DNA of 64,000 nt from an uncultured Collinsella sp. (GCA_900541235.1 UQIW01000001.1:1-64000), one strand, 5' to 3'; counted from the stretch's first letter, positions 16,219 to 26,483 are shown. The notes: generated by a model from the letters alone, not told the origin. Program-made: numbers and translations.

Positions 16219-17202
16219 TTAACGAATTTTCATATAAAAATCGAGCAATGCTGAGGTACCACGAAGCCCAAAGCAATTCAAAGTAAATCGCGTGAGGCGA
16301 GACTTGTTGCCAGCTGCATATTTCATAAGCCAGCGATGATCCTTAAGGAATTCCATTGCATTTTTCCGTTGATCCCCAGCAAGCTTGCAGAGCATCCACA
16401 ACATAATTGAGTACTCATACGCAACGAAACTTAAACAACAAGCACAGTCATTATTCTTGGGCCTATAGTCAGAGTCACAAAGAACGGGAATAGCATCTTC
16501 GATAAACCGCTGGAGACCTTGAAAATGCTTGAGACCAACTGCATCAGTGATAGAGCCCGCTCTATTCTGACGATATTCGTAATAATTCAAATCAAGTGCA
16601 GAATAAGTATCGGCATCGAGAAGACTATTCATGACGAAATTTAGGTCCTCCGAGACACGTCCGTCCTCAGGAAACCTAAGTCCACAGTTAAACAAAAATG
16701 CACGTCTATATATTTTCATACATGCGCTGTCAGGAAACTTAGGCAGTCTAGACAAGTAGTAAAGAACTTCGCTCTTGCTTTTTTGATTAATGAAACCGGG
16801 CTCAATATGATAGCCGATTGATTTTTTAGTTCCGTCAGGGTATAGCTTGCAGCTATCCAGAAACAAAATATCAGGCTTAGTATCCTCTAACTCCCGCAGA
16901 ACTGCGGAAAGGCAGTTCTCCGAAATCAGATCGTCCGAATCAACAAACGCAACGTAATCTCCTGAAGCTGAATCCAGGCCTGCATTTCGAGCAGAAGCTA
17001 AGCCACCGTTTTCCTTATGAATAACAGTCACACAATCATGTTCACGTGCAATATCATCGGCTATTCGCGAAGACCTATCAGTCGAGCCGTCATCCACAAG
17101 AAGAACTTCACAAGTACTGTCAACCTGAGTTAAGATACTTTTACAACAATCGAGGAGGTAATCCTCCACGTTATAAATAGGAACAATAAAACTCAATTTC
17201 AT
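16219..17202 (-). CDS. family 2 glycosyltransferase
   Basis: A 327-residue GT2 enzyme beginning MKLSFIVPIYNVEDYLLDCC, with LVDDGSTDRSSRIADD, GGLASARNAGLDSASGDYVA and the DxD-like motif VDSDD. I chose ATG 17202 because it starts exactly at the conserved first strand and lies 22 bases after the GT4 gene. A longer frame would overlap that gene by 90 bases and add an unconserved Cys-rich stretch. Third or fourth enzyme in repeat-unit assembly; sugar unknown. Confidence 0.9.
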   Translation of the reverse strand: MKLSFIVPIYNVEDYLLDCCKSILTQVDSTCEVLLVDDGSTDRSSRIADDIAREHDCVTVIHKENGGLASARNAGLDSASGDYVAFVDSDDLISENCLSAVLRELEDTKPDILFLDSCKLYPDGTKKSIGYHIEPGFINQKSKSEVLYYLSRLPKFPDSACMKIYRRAFLFNCGLRFPEDGRVSEDLNFVMNSLLDADTYSALDLNYYEYRQNRAGSITDAVGLKHFQGLQRFIEDAIPVLCDSDYRPKNNDCACCLSFVAYEYSIMLWMLCKLAGDQRKNAMEFLKDHRWLMKYAAGNKSRLTRFTLNCFGLRGTSALLDFYMKIR

Positions 17203-17224
17203 AGTTTTGGTTTTCTCCAAACCT

Positions 17225-18352
17225 CTATTTATCTGCAATCGCTTTACAAGGCAACACCGTTTTGAGACAGTGGGAGTAATAATCCTCGAGACGTTTTGAA
17301 GCAGTAGACACATCAAAAGCCTTCAAGCTCTCTGAATCATTTGGATCAGCGTCTATCTTCCTCATGGAGATCAAATGCTCACACCATTTTTGAGGGCCAG
17401 AACTCAACCGCTCAAACTCCATAAGAGAAGTCAATTTGATTTCAGATGTGATTGCATCCGATGCCAAGATTGGAGTTCCGCTAGCTTGGCATTCAACTCC
17501 AACAACGGGAAGTCCTTCATATTTGCTTGGAAGACAAAAGACATCAAAAGCTTGATATAAACTTGCAACATCGGATCTAGTCCCTAGAAATAAGACAGAA
17601 TTCGATATGCCCAAATCAATTGACATCTGTTTAACATGCTCCAGCAGTGGCCCGTTTCCCACAAGTGCGAGCACTGAATTTGGCTCACGGGAAAGAACCT
17701 CTCTAAAAACAGCTAATAGAAAGTCATGGTTCTTCTGATCGACAAACCTTCCGACGTGTCCAATAAGGAAGGTATCATCTGCAATGCCGAGCTGTTTCCT
17801 AACATGTATTCGACTATCTGAATTAGGAGAAAACTGGCTTATATCAATGGCGTTATTCATAACAGAAAATGACGTTTTGCGGCCAAATAGCCATTTCCCA
17901 GCAAACTCACTACAGGCAACTTTATTCGTGGGATATCGATTTGCCTGAGTTTTCAGCACGGTCTTGAGGGCGTTCTTGGCATACTCCCCCTTACCACTCG
18001 TAGAGTGGCTATGGGCGATACGCACGGGGACACCCGCCTTCTTCGCAGCGCGCAGTGGAAAAACCGAAAGCGCATTGATGTGACTATGTACGATCTTCCA
18101 GCCCTCTTCCCTAAAGAGGCGCTGAAGCTCTCGCTGGTATTCAATTACGTGCTGGTAGGGCGGAATCTCGAAAACTCTGCCACCGAGTGATTCAATCTCC
18201 TCGCGAGGGACAAGCGACGAATCGGAATCGATAAGGAAATCAAACTGCACTTTGCTACGATCAATATGACGGTAGTAATTCATGACGACGGCCTCAACGC
18301 CGCCGCCATTCATTTTTCCGACTATCTGTGCGACACGAATTGGATTAACCAT
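17225..18352 (-). CDS. family 4 glycosyltransferase (EpsF-like)
   Basis: A 375-residue GT-B fold enzyme. The N-terminal domain reads RVAQIVGKMNGGGVEAVVMN and includes VHSHINALSVFPLRAAKKAG. The C-terminal domain carries IGHVGRFVDQKNHDFLLAVF and the donor-site region VFCLPSKYEGLPVVGVECQA. It resembles EpsF/EpsD enzymes of Gram-positive exopolysaccharide loci. Its start follows the stop of the sugar-phosphate transferase gene without a gap, so it probably adds the second sugar. Confidence 0.9.
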   Translation of the reverse strand: MVNPIRVAQIVGKMNGGGVEAVVMNYYRHIDRSKVQFDFLIDSDSSLVPREEIESLGGRVFEIPPYQHVIEYQRELQRLFREEGWKIVHSHINALSVFPLRAAKKAGVPVRIAHSHSTSGKGEYAKNALKTVLKTQANRYPTNKVACSEFAGKWLFGRKTSFSVMNNAIDISQFSPNSDSRIHVRKQLGIADDTFLIGHVGRFVDQKNHDFLLAVFREVLSREPNSVLALVGNGPLLEHVKQMSIDLGISNSVLFLGTRSDVASLYQAFDVFCLPSKYEGLPVVGVECQASGTPILASDAITSEIKLTSLMEFERLSSGPQKWCEHLISMRKIDADPNDSESLKAFDVSTASKRLEDYYSHCLKTVLPCKAIADK

Positions 18353-19054
18353 CTAACGCCCCGTCCTCTTCTTGCCGAACATGGCACCAAAGGTGCCGGT
18401 AAAGCATTTCCAGTCCATTCGGAAGCAACGGTTGCGCACGTAGTTGAGCTCGATTTTCTGTCGCAAACCGCTCTCGAAGGTGGCGGCGTTGCGATCGGTC
18501 GCCTGCCAAAGGCCCGTAATGCCAGGCTGGACAGACAAAAGTTCTGCCTTTTCCTCGTCGGAAAAGTGCTGCTCGAGCTCATCCCTTGTAATGGGACGGG
18601 GGCCAATGACTGAAAGATCGCCGTTCAGTACATTGAGAAACTGCGGCATCTCGTCAATTGAGCACTTACGGATGAACCGACCAACCTTGGTAATGCGGGG
18701 GTCATCATCGACCTTGCGCTCAACTTCCCACTGATGTAGCTGCTCAGGGCTAAGGTACTTATGTACTTCGCCAGCGTCGGAGACCATGCTGCGGAGCTTA
18801 AAAATCTTGATAGTCCTTCCGCCCTTGCCGACGCGTTCTTGCGTATACATGGGGCTGCCGGGCGATTCGAGGCTTATGAGCACGCACACAATGGCGATAG
18901 GGATAAGCAGCAGTACACTCATCAAAAGACTGAATACAAGGTCAAACAGCCTCTTAATAAAGCGGTAGCCAAGCGTACCGCTCGGTTTAATCTCTTTAAT
19001 AGCCAGTGCGTCCCCCACGGATACACAGCTCTCTGTTACTTCTTTTTCAGCCAC
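18353..19054 (-). CDS. initiating sugar-phosphate transferase (polyprenyl-P, EpsL/WcaJ-like)
   Basis: A 233-residue monotopic transferase of the Bac_transf family. One membrane helix (about residues 30-55) precedes QERVGKGGRTIKIFKLRSM. The catalytic segment follows (DDPRITKVGRFIRKCSIDEM, then LSVIGPRP). It attaches the first sugar phosphate to undecaprenyl phosphate and so starts repeat-unit synthesis. The start is GTG 19054. The only good ribosome-site-like AGGA lies about 13 bases upstream inside the 3' arm of a hairpin, so translation may depend on that structure. First biosynthetic gene after the antiterminator. Confidence 0.92.
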   Translation of the reverse strand: MAEKEVTESCVSVGDALAIKEIKPSGTLGYRFIKRLFDLVFSLLMSVLLLIPIAIVCVLISLESPGSPMYTQERVGKGGRTIKIFKLRSMVSDAGEVHKYLSPEQLHQWEVERKVDDDPRITKVGRFIRKCSIDEMPQFLNVLNGDLSVIGPRPITRDELEQHFSDEEKAELLSVQPGITGLWQATDRNAATFESGLRQKIELNYVRNRCFRMDWKCFTGTFGAMFGKKRTGR

Positions 19055-19066
19055 AATAAAACATAC

Positions 19067-19084
19067 GTTCCTGTCCCCAGGAAC
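19067..19084 (-). promoter_or_regulatory. perfect hairpin with GGGA loop between antiterminator and first biosynthetic gene
   Basis: On the minus strand it reads GTTCCTG-GGGA-CAGGAAC: a 7-bp perfect stem closed by a GNRA tetraloop. No T run follows, so it is not a terminator. It is a candidate RNA target for the LoaP-type protein encoded just upstream. Confidence 0.6.
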
Positions 19085-19134
19085 CCCCCATCTATGAACT
19101 CAAAATTTGAATTAACTGCTGGCGCAACGTCCCC

Positions 19135-19725
19135 TTACGTCTTGCTGGGCACGTCCAGAGGAAGCAGCTCCCTGAAAGCGGAGTCGCCTTCGCCCACGTC
19201 CACCAGGCACCAGCGCTTATGACGATCGATCCTCTTTACGCGGGCTTCTTGCCCCACCAAGGGCCCCTGCTCTATGTGCAGCACGCCGTCTTCTATACGG
19301 GCCACGCTGTTGCGCACAACGCCGTCGTCGTCGAGCACGCTGCGGTACCAGTCCTGCGCGTCGTCCGGCATGGGCACATAGGCCCGCTCCCTGCTGCCGG
19401 CAATGCGGCAGCCAAAGCTCAACTGGGCCAAAGCCCTATCGAGCACGGCGGCATCGCGCGTGGCGACGAAGAAGTATTCCTTGTACATAGGTTTGGTTTG
19501 GAGCGACCATGCGCCGTCCCGCTTAAACCAGAACTCCTTTTGCATCACAAAAGCGTCCTGCATCAGTTCGTGCGGGATAATACGGCGGACCTTTTCGCAG
19601 ATCTCGCGCTCTTTTCCATTAGGGGTGTGGACCAGATACCAGCGGACGCGGCCGTGCTGGCTGTTGGTGGTGGCGCCGTTAAATGCGCCCGGTAGCTGCT
19701 CTTGGCGCCGTGCCGTCTGTTCCAT
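19135..19725 (-). CDS. LoaP/NusG-type transcription antiterminator
   Basis: A 196-residue NusG paralogue. The NGN domain (WYLVHTPNGKEREICEKVRR, about residues 29-140) is followed by a KOW motif region (GPLVGQEARVKRIDRHKRWC). Specialised NusG paralogues such as LoaP and UpxY sit first in long polysaccharide or antibiotic operons and let RNA polymerase read through internal terminators. I chose ATG 19725 because GGGGGCGAG precedes it; a longer frame from 19839 would begin inside an inverted repeat. Its place as first gene of an 11-kb operon supports the role. LoaP rather than generic NusG is inferred from context. Confidence 0.82.
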   Translation of the reverse strand: MEQTARRQEQLPGAFNGATTNSQHGRVRWYLVHTPNGKEREICEKVRRIIPHELMQDAFVMQKEFWFKRDGAWSLQTKPMYKEYFFVATRDAAVLDRALAQLSFGCRIAGSRERAYVPMPDDAQDWYRSVLDDDGVVRNSVARIEDGVLHIEQGPLVGQEARVKRIDRHKRWCLVDVGEGDSAFRELLPLDVPSKT

Positions 19726-19816
19726 GTTCTCGCCCCCTTTTTTGGCTTTGCGATGCACGCAAATGCAGGGGCGTTTAGAACAGGCTTCTCGCTCGCAGCT
19801 AGGCGCAGTCGCAAAA

Positions 19817-19938
19817 GTACAGGTTTTTGTATCTTTCAACTGACGACATTATATTAGCAATTATTCAGCGTTTGCCCAGATTACGCAAAATGTACTGCCA
19901 GTAGGTGCATCTCCATACCCCTCTACAAAAACCTGTAC
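19817..19938. promoter_or_regulatory. promoter of the polysaccharide operon between 15-bp inverted repeats (candidate inverton)
   Basis: GTACAGGTTTTTGTA at 19817-19831 and its exact inverse at 19924-19938 enclose 92 bp. Inside, on the minus strand, is a TATAAT (19848-19853) reading towards the antiterminator gene; the -35 is poor. Inversion would turn the promoter towards the terminator at 19951-19980. This is the layout of an invertible, phase-variable promoter. No recombinase gene is nearby. Confidence 0.6.
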
Positions 19939-19950
19939 CTTTTTGTGCAA

Positions 19951-19980
19951 CAAAAAAAGCCGCTCAACCAGCGGCTTTTC
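19951..19980. terminator. bidirectional intrinsic terminator
   Basis: The stem AGCCGCT/AGCGGCT with loop CAACC has A runs on the left and T runs on the right, so it works in both directions. It lies just outside the inverted repeats, between the polysaccharide promoter and thrS. Confidence 0.8.
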
Positions 19981-19998
19981 TTATTTCGGCATGAAAAA

Positions 19999-20025
19999 GG
20001 CGACCGTCCTTTGTGGACGGTCGCC
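19999..20025 (-). terminator. thrS terminator
   Basis: An 11-bp perfect stem (GGCGACCGTCC and its inverse, 5-base loop) followed by five T on the minus strand. It lies 26 bases beyond the thrS stop. Confidence 0.9.
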
Positions 20026-20050
20026 TTTGTTAATTGTTGTGTTGCTTGCC

Positions 20051-21814
<1,764 letters not shown>

Positions 21815-21884
21815 GGGTATGTTTTCTCCTCTCGGATGCCTGATGCAAGTGCGCGCGATGCGCTCGGCGTTTTTGACTTGCATC

Positions 21885-21912
21885 ATTATAGGCAGGTTGC
21901 CTTGGTATACAA
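21885..21912 (-). promoter_or_regulatory. thrS promoter
   Basis: Reading leftward: -35 TTGTAT (21907-21912), 16-base spacer, -10 TATAAT (21885-21890). This leaves a leader of only about 65 bases, too short for a T-box. Confidence 0.7.
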
Positions 21913-22077
21913 GCGCCCGCCGCACCTTAATGGCACGGCGGGCGATTTTCTACGCATGCTTCATCGTGTGGGGGCGAGGCTGCGGGGCGCGCGTGGTTTG
22001 CGGCGTGCCCGTGGCGCGGGGCGGTTGCGCGGGATGCGCGGTGCCCGTGGCTTGCGGCCGGCCCGGCGATGGATGCG
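21913..22077. other. GC-rich spacer with hairpin, no gene recognised
   Basis: The stretch contains a strong GC stem (about 21913-21942, GCCCGCCG/CGGCGGGC) that may end transcription of the zinc-ribbon gene. The rest is GC-rich sequence with no convincing gene. Confidence 0.45.
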
Positions 22078-22509
22078 TTACTGGATGCGAGTTCGGCAGT
22101 AGGGGCAGACCTTCCAGTGCGCATCGAGCGGGCGATGACAGCTGGGGCAGACATTGCGAACCTGGGTATCGCACACCGGGCAGACGACGAAGTCCTTCTC
22201 GATGGGCGCGCCGCACTGCGGGCAGGTGCCGTACTGGGCAAGCTGGCGCTCGCGCAGGGCCATGTCCAGCTCCTGCTCCTCGCGGTCGGACGCGTAGGAG
22301 TGCGGACGTAGAACCAGGTAGGCGATGAGGCCCACAAACGGGATGAGGGCGATGATGCCCCATGCCACGTAGGCGCTGGCGCCGCGGCGGCGAGCGTCGA
22401 TGAACACATATACGACCGACAGCACATACAGGGCGACGATAAAGCCAACAAAGGCATAGATGACGCCCATAAGCTGCGGCGACATGAGCTCGGAGATGTA
22501 CTTGGACAT
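22078..22509 (-). CDS. small membrane protein with C-terminal double zinc ribbon
   Basis: A 143-residue protein. Two hydrophobic helices (LMGVIYAFVGFIVALYVLSV and the region AYVAWGIIALIPFVGLIAYL) resemble the PLDc_N/phospholipase-like membrane hairpin. A charged linker follows, then two zinc ribbons: CPQCGAPIEKDFVVCPVC and CPSCHRPLDAHWKVCPYC. No catalytic motif is seen. Similar proteins are widespread in Actinobacteria and of unknown function. ATG 22509 has AAAGGT 6 bases upstream. Function not assigned. Confidence 0.75.
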   Translation of the reverse strand: MSKYISELMSPQLMGVIYAFVGFIVALYVLSVVYVFIDARRRGASAYVAWGIIALIPFVGLIAYLVLRPHSYASDREEQELDMALRERQLAQYGTCPQCGAPIEKDFVVCPVCDTQVRNVCPSCHRPLDAHWKVCPYCRTRIQ

Positions 22510-22915
22510 TACGGGTACCTTTCGGAATATTAACAGTCCGGTCAAGTTTACCACGGGGTTTGTTTATATGGGACTACGGCTGGGTACGGGGCTGGCGCGG
22601 ACACAAACATCTCAATCTGTAACAGTTAGGAGCGGAATCCGGGTCTAGATGTTACAGATCGAGATAAACAGAGGGGCCGCCTGGCAAACGTCTCAATCTG
22701 TAACATCTGGAACCCAAATCCTCATCTAATTGTTACAGATCGAGACGAACGGTTGCCGTAGTTGTCTTCAGACGAGCTTGTCGGCGTTGCCGGGTCTCCC
22801 CTCGTCTGCCGTTGGCGGGTGTTGCGGGGCTGTTCGCCGCATTGCCGCCGCACTGGGGGTGTGCGAACCGTAGGATAGTCTTATTGACGGCCTGTCAACT
22901 CGTCTGGGAGGCACT
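22510..22915. other. intergenic region with two tandem palindromic repeats
   Basis: The region separates the divergent zinc-ribbon and oxidoreductase genes. It holds the palindromes at 22610-22745 and, near its right end, a TTGAC-GGCCT-GTCAA dyad (22884-22898) 18 bases before the oxidoreductase start, which may be an operator. Confidence 0.6.
22610..22745. repeat. two tandem copies of a palindromic repeat
   Basis: Copy 1 has arms TCTCAATCTGTAACA (22610-22624) and TGTTACAGATCGAGA (22650-22664). Copy 2 has the same arms at 22691-22705 and 22731-22745. Each arm pair has one mismatch, and the copies lie 81 bases apart. Confidence 0.85.
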
Positions 22916-24373
22916 GTGACAGAAACGTTTGATATCGCGATTGTCGGCGCGGGCATCACCGGATGCGCCATCGCGCGGCAGCTCGCGCGGTTTGACCTGT
23001 CCATTTGCGTGGTCGAGGCAGTAAACGATATCGCGCTGGGGGCTTCAAAGGCCAACGGCGGCCTGGTGCACGCAGGCTACGATCCGGCGCCAGGCACCGT
23101 AAAGGCGCAGGTCAACGCCCGTGGTTGTGAGCTATATGGCACATGGTCTCAGGAACTCGGCTTTTTATTCCGCCGCACCGGGTCGATGGTGCTGGGGTTT
23201 AACGACGAAGACCGCGCGCACCTGGAGAAGCTGCGCCAGAATGGCCTTGCCAACGGCGTGCCCGAGCTGTCGATTGTCGGCCCCGAGCGCATCCACGCGC
23301 TGGAGCCGCGCGCGAGTGCTAAGGCGACGTGCGCGTTGTGGTGCCCTTCGACCGGTAACGTCGACCCGTTTGAAGTGGCCATCGTCGCGCTGGAGAACGC
23401 AGTCGCCAACGGCGTGACGTTTATGCGGTCTGCGCCAGTGGAGGCCATTGATGTTGCCGGCTCGGATGACAAAGCCGCGCGCTTTACGCTGGCAACGCCC
23501 GCCGGCGACGTGCGCTGTCGCTATCTGATCAACGCCGCAGGCAACGGTGCCGCGGACATCTCGCATATGGCCGGCGCCGAGGAGTTCCAGATGGTCTGGC
23601 GCCAGGGAAACATTGTGGTTCTGGACAAGGAACCGCGCGCGCTGATGCCGCTCTACCCGGTGCCGACGCCGATATCGAAGGGCGTCATCGTCACGGGTAC
23701 CGTGCATGGCAACACCGTGATTACCGCGACCGCCGCCGTGCGCGAGCCAGGCGACACGCAGACCTATGCGGACGACGTCAACGCGCTGCTGGACGGTGCG
23801 CGCAAGCTGGTGCCCGACCTGGATACGCGCCGCGTGGTGCGCGCATTTGCCGGCGGGCGTCCGGTCATTCAGGGTACGAACGACTTCTTTATTGGACAGT
23901 CGGCCGTGGTGCCGGGGCTGTTCCAGGCGGCGGGCATTCAGTCGCCGGGCGTGGCGAGCGCGCCGGCCATTGCCGACCGCATGGAGCAGGTGCTGCGCGA
24001 CGCCGGCGTGGCCCTGCGTGAACGTGCCGATTGGAACCCGATCCGCCACGCGCCGGATGACTTTGACCGCGCGCCGCTCGCACGCAAGGAAGAGCTCATT
24101 GAGTCCAATCCCGCGTGGGGGCAGATCGTCTGCCGCTGCGAGACGGTGCCCGAGGCCGAGATTGTGGCCGCGATTCGGCGCCGCCCGAGCGCAGTTTCGG
24201 TCGAGGGCGTCAAGCGCCGCTGCCGCGCCGGCATGGGTCGGTGCCAGAGTGGCTTTTGCCAGAGCCGCGTGGTTGCGATCCTGGCGCGCGAGCTGGGCTG
24301 CGACCCCAGCGAGGTGCTGTTAGAGGATGCCGGATCTTGGCTGGTTGAGGGACCGCTGAAGGGGGTGCGCTAG
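22916..24373 (+). CDS. FAD-dependent glycerol-3-phosphate dehydrogenase-like oxidoreductase (GlpA-like)
   Basis: A 485-residue flavoprotein. The DAO fold begins with FDIAIVGAGITGCAIARQLA (dinucleotide site). A C-terminal BFD-type [2Fe-2S] domain reads IVCRCETVPEAEIVAAIRRR with later Cys in RRCRAGMGRCQSGFC. This is the short GlpA type found with a second flavoprotein and a DUF1667 protein, as here. It probably oxidises glycerol-3-phosphate and passes electrons to the partner subunits, but another 2-hydroxy or amino acid substrate is possible. The start is GTG 22916 with GGGAGG upstream. First gene of three. Confidence 0.8.
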   Translation: MTETFDIAIVGAGITGCAIARQLARFDLSICVVEAVNDIALGASKANGGLVHAGYDPAPGTVKAQVNARGCELYGTWSQELGFLFRRTGSMVLGFNDEDRAHLEKLRQNGLANGVPELSIVGPERIHALEPRASAKATCALWCPSTGNVDPFEVAIVALENAVANGVTFMRSAPVEAIDVAGSDDKAARFTLATPAGDVRCRYLINAAGNGAADISHMAGAEEFQMVWRQGNIVVLDKEPRALMPLYPVPTPISKGVIVTGTVHGNTVITATAAVREPGDTQTYADDVNALLDGARKLVPDLDTRRVVRAFAGGRPVIQGTNDFFIGQSAVVPGLFQAAGIQSPGVASAPAIADRMEQVLRDAGVALRERADWNPIRHAPDDFDRAPLARKEELIESNPAWGQIVCRCETVPEAEIVAAIRRRPSAVSVEGVKRRCRAGMGRCQSGFCQSRVVAILARELGCDPSEVLLEDAGSWLVEGPLKGVR

Positions 24374-24374
24374 G

Positions 24375-25763
24375 ATGGCGACGCTTGATATGCGCGACGA
24401 ACGCGCAGAGGCAGGAGCTACGGAGGCGGTGCAGACGCAGGCCTTCGACGTGGTCGTTATCGGAGGCGGCCCCGCCGGTATGGCGGCCGCGCTTGCCGCG
24501 CAAAAGGCCGGCGCGCAAGTGGCCATCGTTGAACGCGAACAGCATCTGGGCGGAATCCTCCGCCAGTGCATTCACCCAGGTTTTGGCCTGTCGCACTTTA
24601 AGCAGGAACTCACCGGCCCCGAGTACGCGCAGCGCTTTATCGACCAGGTGCGCGCGACCGACATCGTGCTGTTCTTGGACAGCATGGTACTTGGAATCGA
24701 TTCGGGCGAGGGCGCGGGCGCGTCGAGCGTGAACGAGGGTGCGGGAGATGCCGCAGTCCATACCGTCACGCTCATGAGCCGTGCCGGTATGCTGCAGCTC
24801 ACCGGGCGCGCGGTCGTCCTTGCCATGGGATGCCGCGAGCGCACCCGCAGCGAGATCAAGATTCCCGGTAGCCGTCCCGCCGGCGTGTTTACGGCCGGCT
24901 TGGCGCAGCGATACATCAATATCGAAAACCTCAAGCCCGGCTCGCGCGCCGTCATTTTGGGTTCGGGCGATATCGGGCTGATCATGGCACGCCGCTGCAC
25001 GCTCGAGGGGATTTCCGTCGAGGGCGTGTACGAGCTCATGCCGTACGCCAACGGTCTGCGCCGCAACGTCAAGAACTGCCTGGACGACTTTGGAATTCCG
25101 CTGCACCTGTCCACCACCGTCACACGCGTGATCGGGCACGACCGCGTGGAAGCCGTCGAGGTAAGCCAGGTCGACGAACGCCTGGCGCCCATTGCCGGGA
25201 CGGAGCGCATCGTTCCGTGTAACACGCTGCTGCTTTCGGTGGGCTTGATTCCCGAAAACGAGCTTTCGGTTGCCGCAGGCGTGGAGCTTGACCCGCGCAC
25301 GCGCGGCGCCGTAGTTGACCAGAGTCTGCAGACGGGCGTGCCGGGCATCTTTGCCTGTGGCAACGTGCTGCACGTGCACGACCTGGCCGACAACGTGACG
25401 ACCGAGTCCGAGCGCGCCGGTGCGGCTGCGGCGGCGTGGGCGTTGGGCGGCGACGCCGGGGCGAGCGCTGCGGACACGGCCTGCGAGCTCACGGTCTCCC
25501 CCGCCGGTATCGCGGGATACGCGCTGCCGGGACGCATAACGGCTGTGACGCTCACCAAGCTCAACTTCCGCGTGCGCCAACCGGTCGACGCCGCCCGCGT
25601 GCGCATTCTCGCTGGCGGCGAGGAACTGTTCGCAGGCAAGGTCCGTGCATTTAAGCCGAGCGTCATGGAAAGCTTCCCGCTGCCGGCAAAAGTGATTCAG
25701 CGCGCACTCGACCTAAGTGCTAGCGAGATTATCCTGTCCGTCGATCCCGTTGAGGAGGCGTAA
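24375..25763 (+). CDS. FAD/NAD-binding oxidoreductase, partner subunit (GlpB-like)
   Basis: A 462-residue pyridine-nucleotide-disulfide-oxidoreductase-type flavoprotein. The FAD site is FDVVVIGGGPAGMAAALAAQ, a second dinucleotide fold reads SRAVILGSGDIGLIMARRCT, and the C-terminal FAD motif is GVPGIFACGNVLHVHDLADN. It starts 2 bases after the GlpA-like gene. In related operons this protein forms a complex with the GlpA-like and DUF1667 proteins for electron transfer from glycerol-3-phosphate. No redox CxxC typical of thioredoxin reductase is seen in the core. Confidence 0.8.
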   Translation: MATLDMRDERAEAGATEAVQTQAFDVVVIGGGPAGMAAALAAQKAGAQVAIVEREQHLGGILRQCIHPGFGLSHFKQELTGPEYAQRFIDQVRATDIVLFLDSMVLGIDSGEGAGASSVNEGAGDAAVHTVTLMSRAGMLQLTGRAVVLAMGCRERTRSEIKIPGSRPAGVFTAGLAQRYINIENLKPGSRAVILGSGDIGLIMARRCTLEGISVEGVYELMPYANGLRRNVKNCLDDFGIPLHLSTTVTRVIGHDRVEAVEVSQVDERLAPIAGTERIVPCNTLLLSVGLIPENELSVAAGVELDPRTRGAVVDQSLQTGVPGIFACGNVLHVHDLADNVTTESERAGAAAAAWALGGDAGASAADTACELTVSPAGIAGYALPGRITAVTLTKLNFRVRQPVDAARVRILAGGEELFAGKVRAFKPSVMESFPLPAKVIQRALDLSASEIILSVDPVEEA

Positions 25764-25767
25764 GGCC

Positions 25768-26166
25768 ATGAGCACGAATGTGACCGAGACGCTGCAGTTC
25801 AACTGCACCACATGCCCATCCGAGTGCCTCCTGACCGTAGAGGTGGAGCGCGATGCCAACGGTGCCGTGGCAGCGGTGCGCTTCGTAACCGGCAACAGCT
25901 GCCCGCGCGGCGACAAGTTCGCGCACCAAGAACTCACCTGCCCCATGCGCGTGCTCACCACCACCGTGGCTGTATCCGGCGGCGATGAGGCGCTGCTGCC
26001 CGTGCGCACGGCCGAAGCCATCCCGCTGACGCTCCACGCTCAAGCCATGGACCTCATCCGCGGCGTGGTCGTCGACGCCCCCATCCGCATGGGCGACGTC
26101 GTTCTGGAAGACCTCCTCGGCACCAACATCGACCTCGCCGCCAGCATGGACATCGACCCAACCTAA
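25768..26166 (+). CDS. DUF1667 protein, third subunit of the GlpA-like complex
   Basis: A 132-residue protein with Cys pairs typical of DUF1667 (FNCTTCPSECLLTVEVE and GNSCPRGDKFAHQELTCPMR). These could hold an iron-sulfur cluster or a metal. I chose ATG 25768, which follows the previous stop by four bases and has AAGG upstream. Gene order glpA-like, glpB-like, DUF1667 is a recurring set, so it is probably a small electron-transfer subunit. Confidence 0.8.
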   Translation: MSTNVTETLQFNCTTCPSECLLTVEVERDANGAVAAVRFVTGNSCPRGDKFAHQELTCPMRVLTTTVAVSGGDEALLPVRTAEAIPLTLHAQAMDLIRGVVVDAPIRMGDVVLEDLLGTNIDLAASMDIDPT

Positions 26167-26226
26167 GCAGCTAATTTAGGACGGGGCTCTTTTAGCTACC
26201 CCGACATCCACCCAGTCCCACCTCAA

Positions 26227-26288
26227 TTGCGGTGAAATAGTTCCTGATTTCCGCCCAACCCCGGCATCCAGGAACTATTCCACCGCAA
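26227..26288. repeat. palindromic repeat A (TTGCGGTGA family)
   Basis: Arms TTGCGGTGAAATAGTTCCTG (26227-26246) and its near-inverse (26269-26288) with one mismatch and a 22-base loop. Related elements occur near 27762, 36138 and 40277. Confidence 0.88.
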
Positions 26289-26341
26289 CTATCCTTGGAA
26301 TCGGTATTTAGCTTGTGCCTACTTTAGTTCCAATTCAAAAC

Positions 26342-26483
26342 TATGCCGGATTACGGGACTGATTCGGAGACCCCCATCCATACCGGCAATTTTCGATTTT
26401 TGATAAGCCGTCTACCTGCGGTTTTAATTTCGTGATTTTTCCCATGGTCAAGTAATACAGGTCCAGCCCCGTAATCCGCCATA
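26342..26483. repeat. inverted repeat enclosing about 100 bases
   Basis: Arms TATGCCGGATTACGGGACTG (26342-26361) and the inverse of TATGGCGGATTACGGGGCTG (26464-26483), 18 of 20 positions matching. The AT-rich interior shows no gene. Confidence 0.75.

Noticed and set aside
21842..21884. A 9-bp perfect inverted repeat (GATGCAAGT) upstream of thrS as an RNA leader switch
   Set aside because: The likely -10 box ends at 21885, so most of the first arm would lie upstream of the transcription start and could not fold in the mRNA. A DNA operator role is possible but unsupported.
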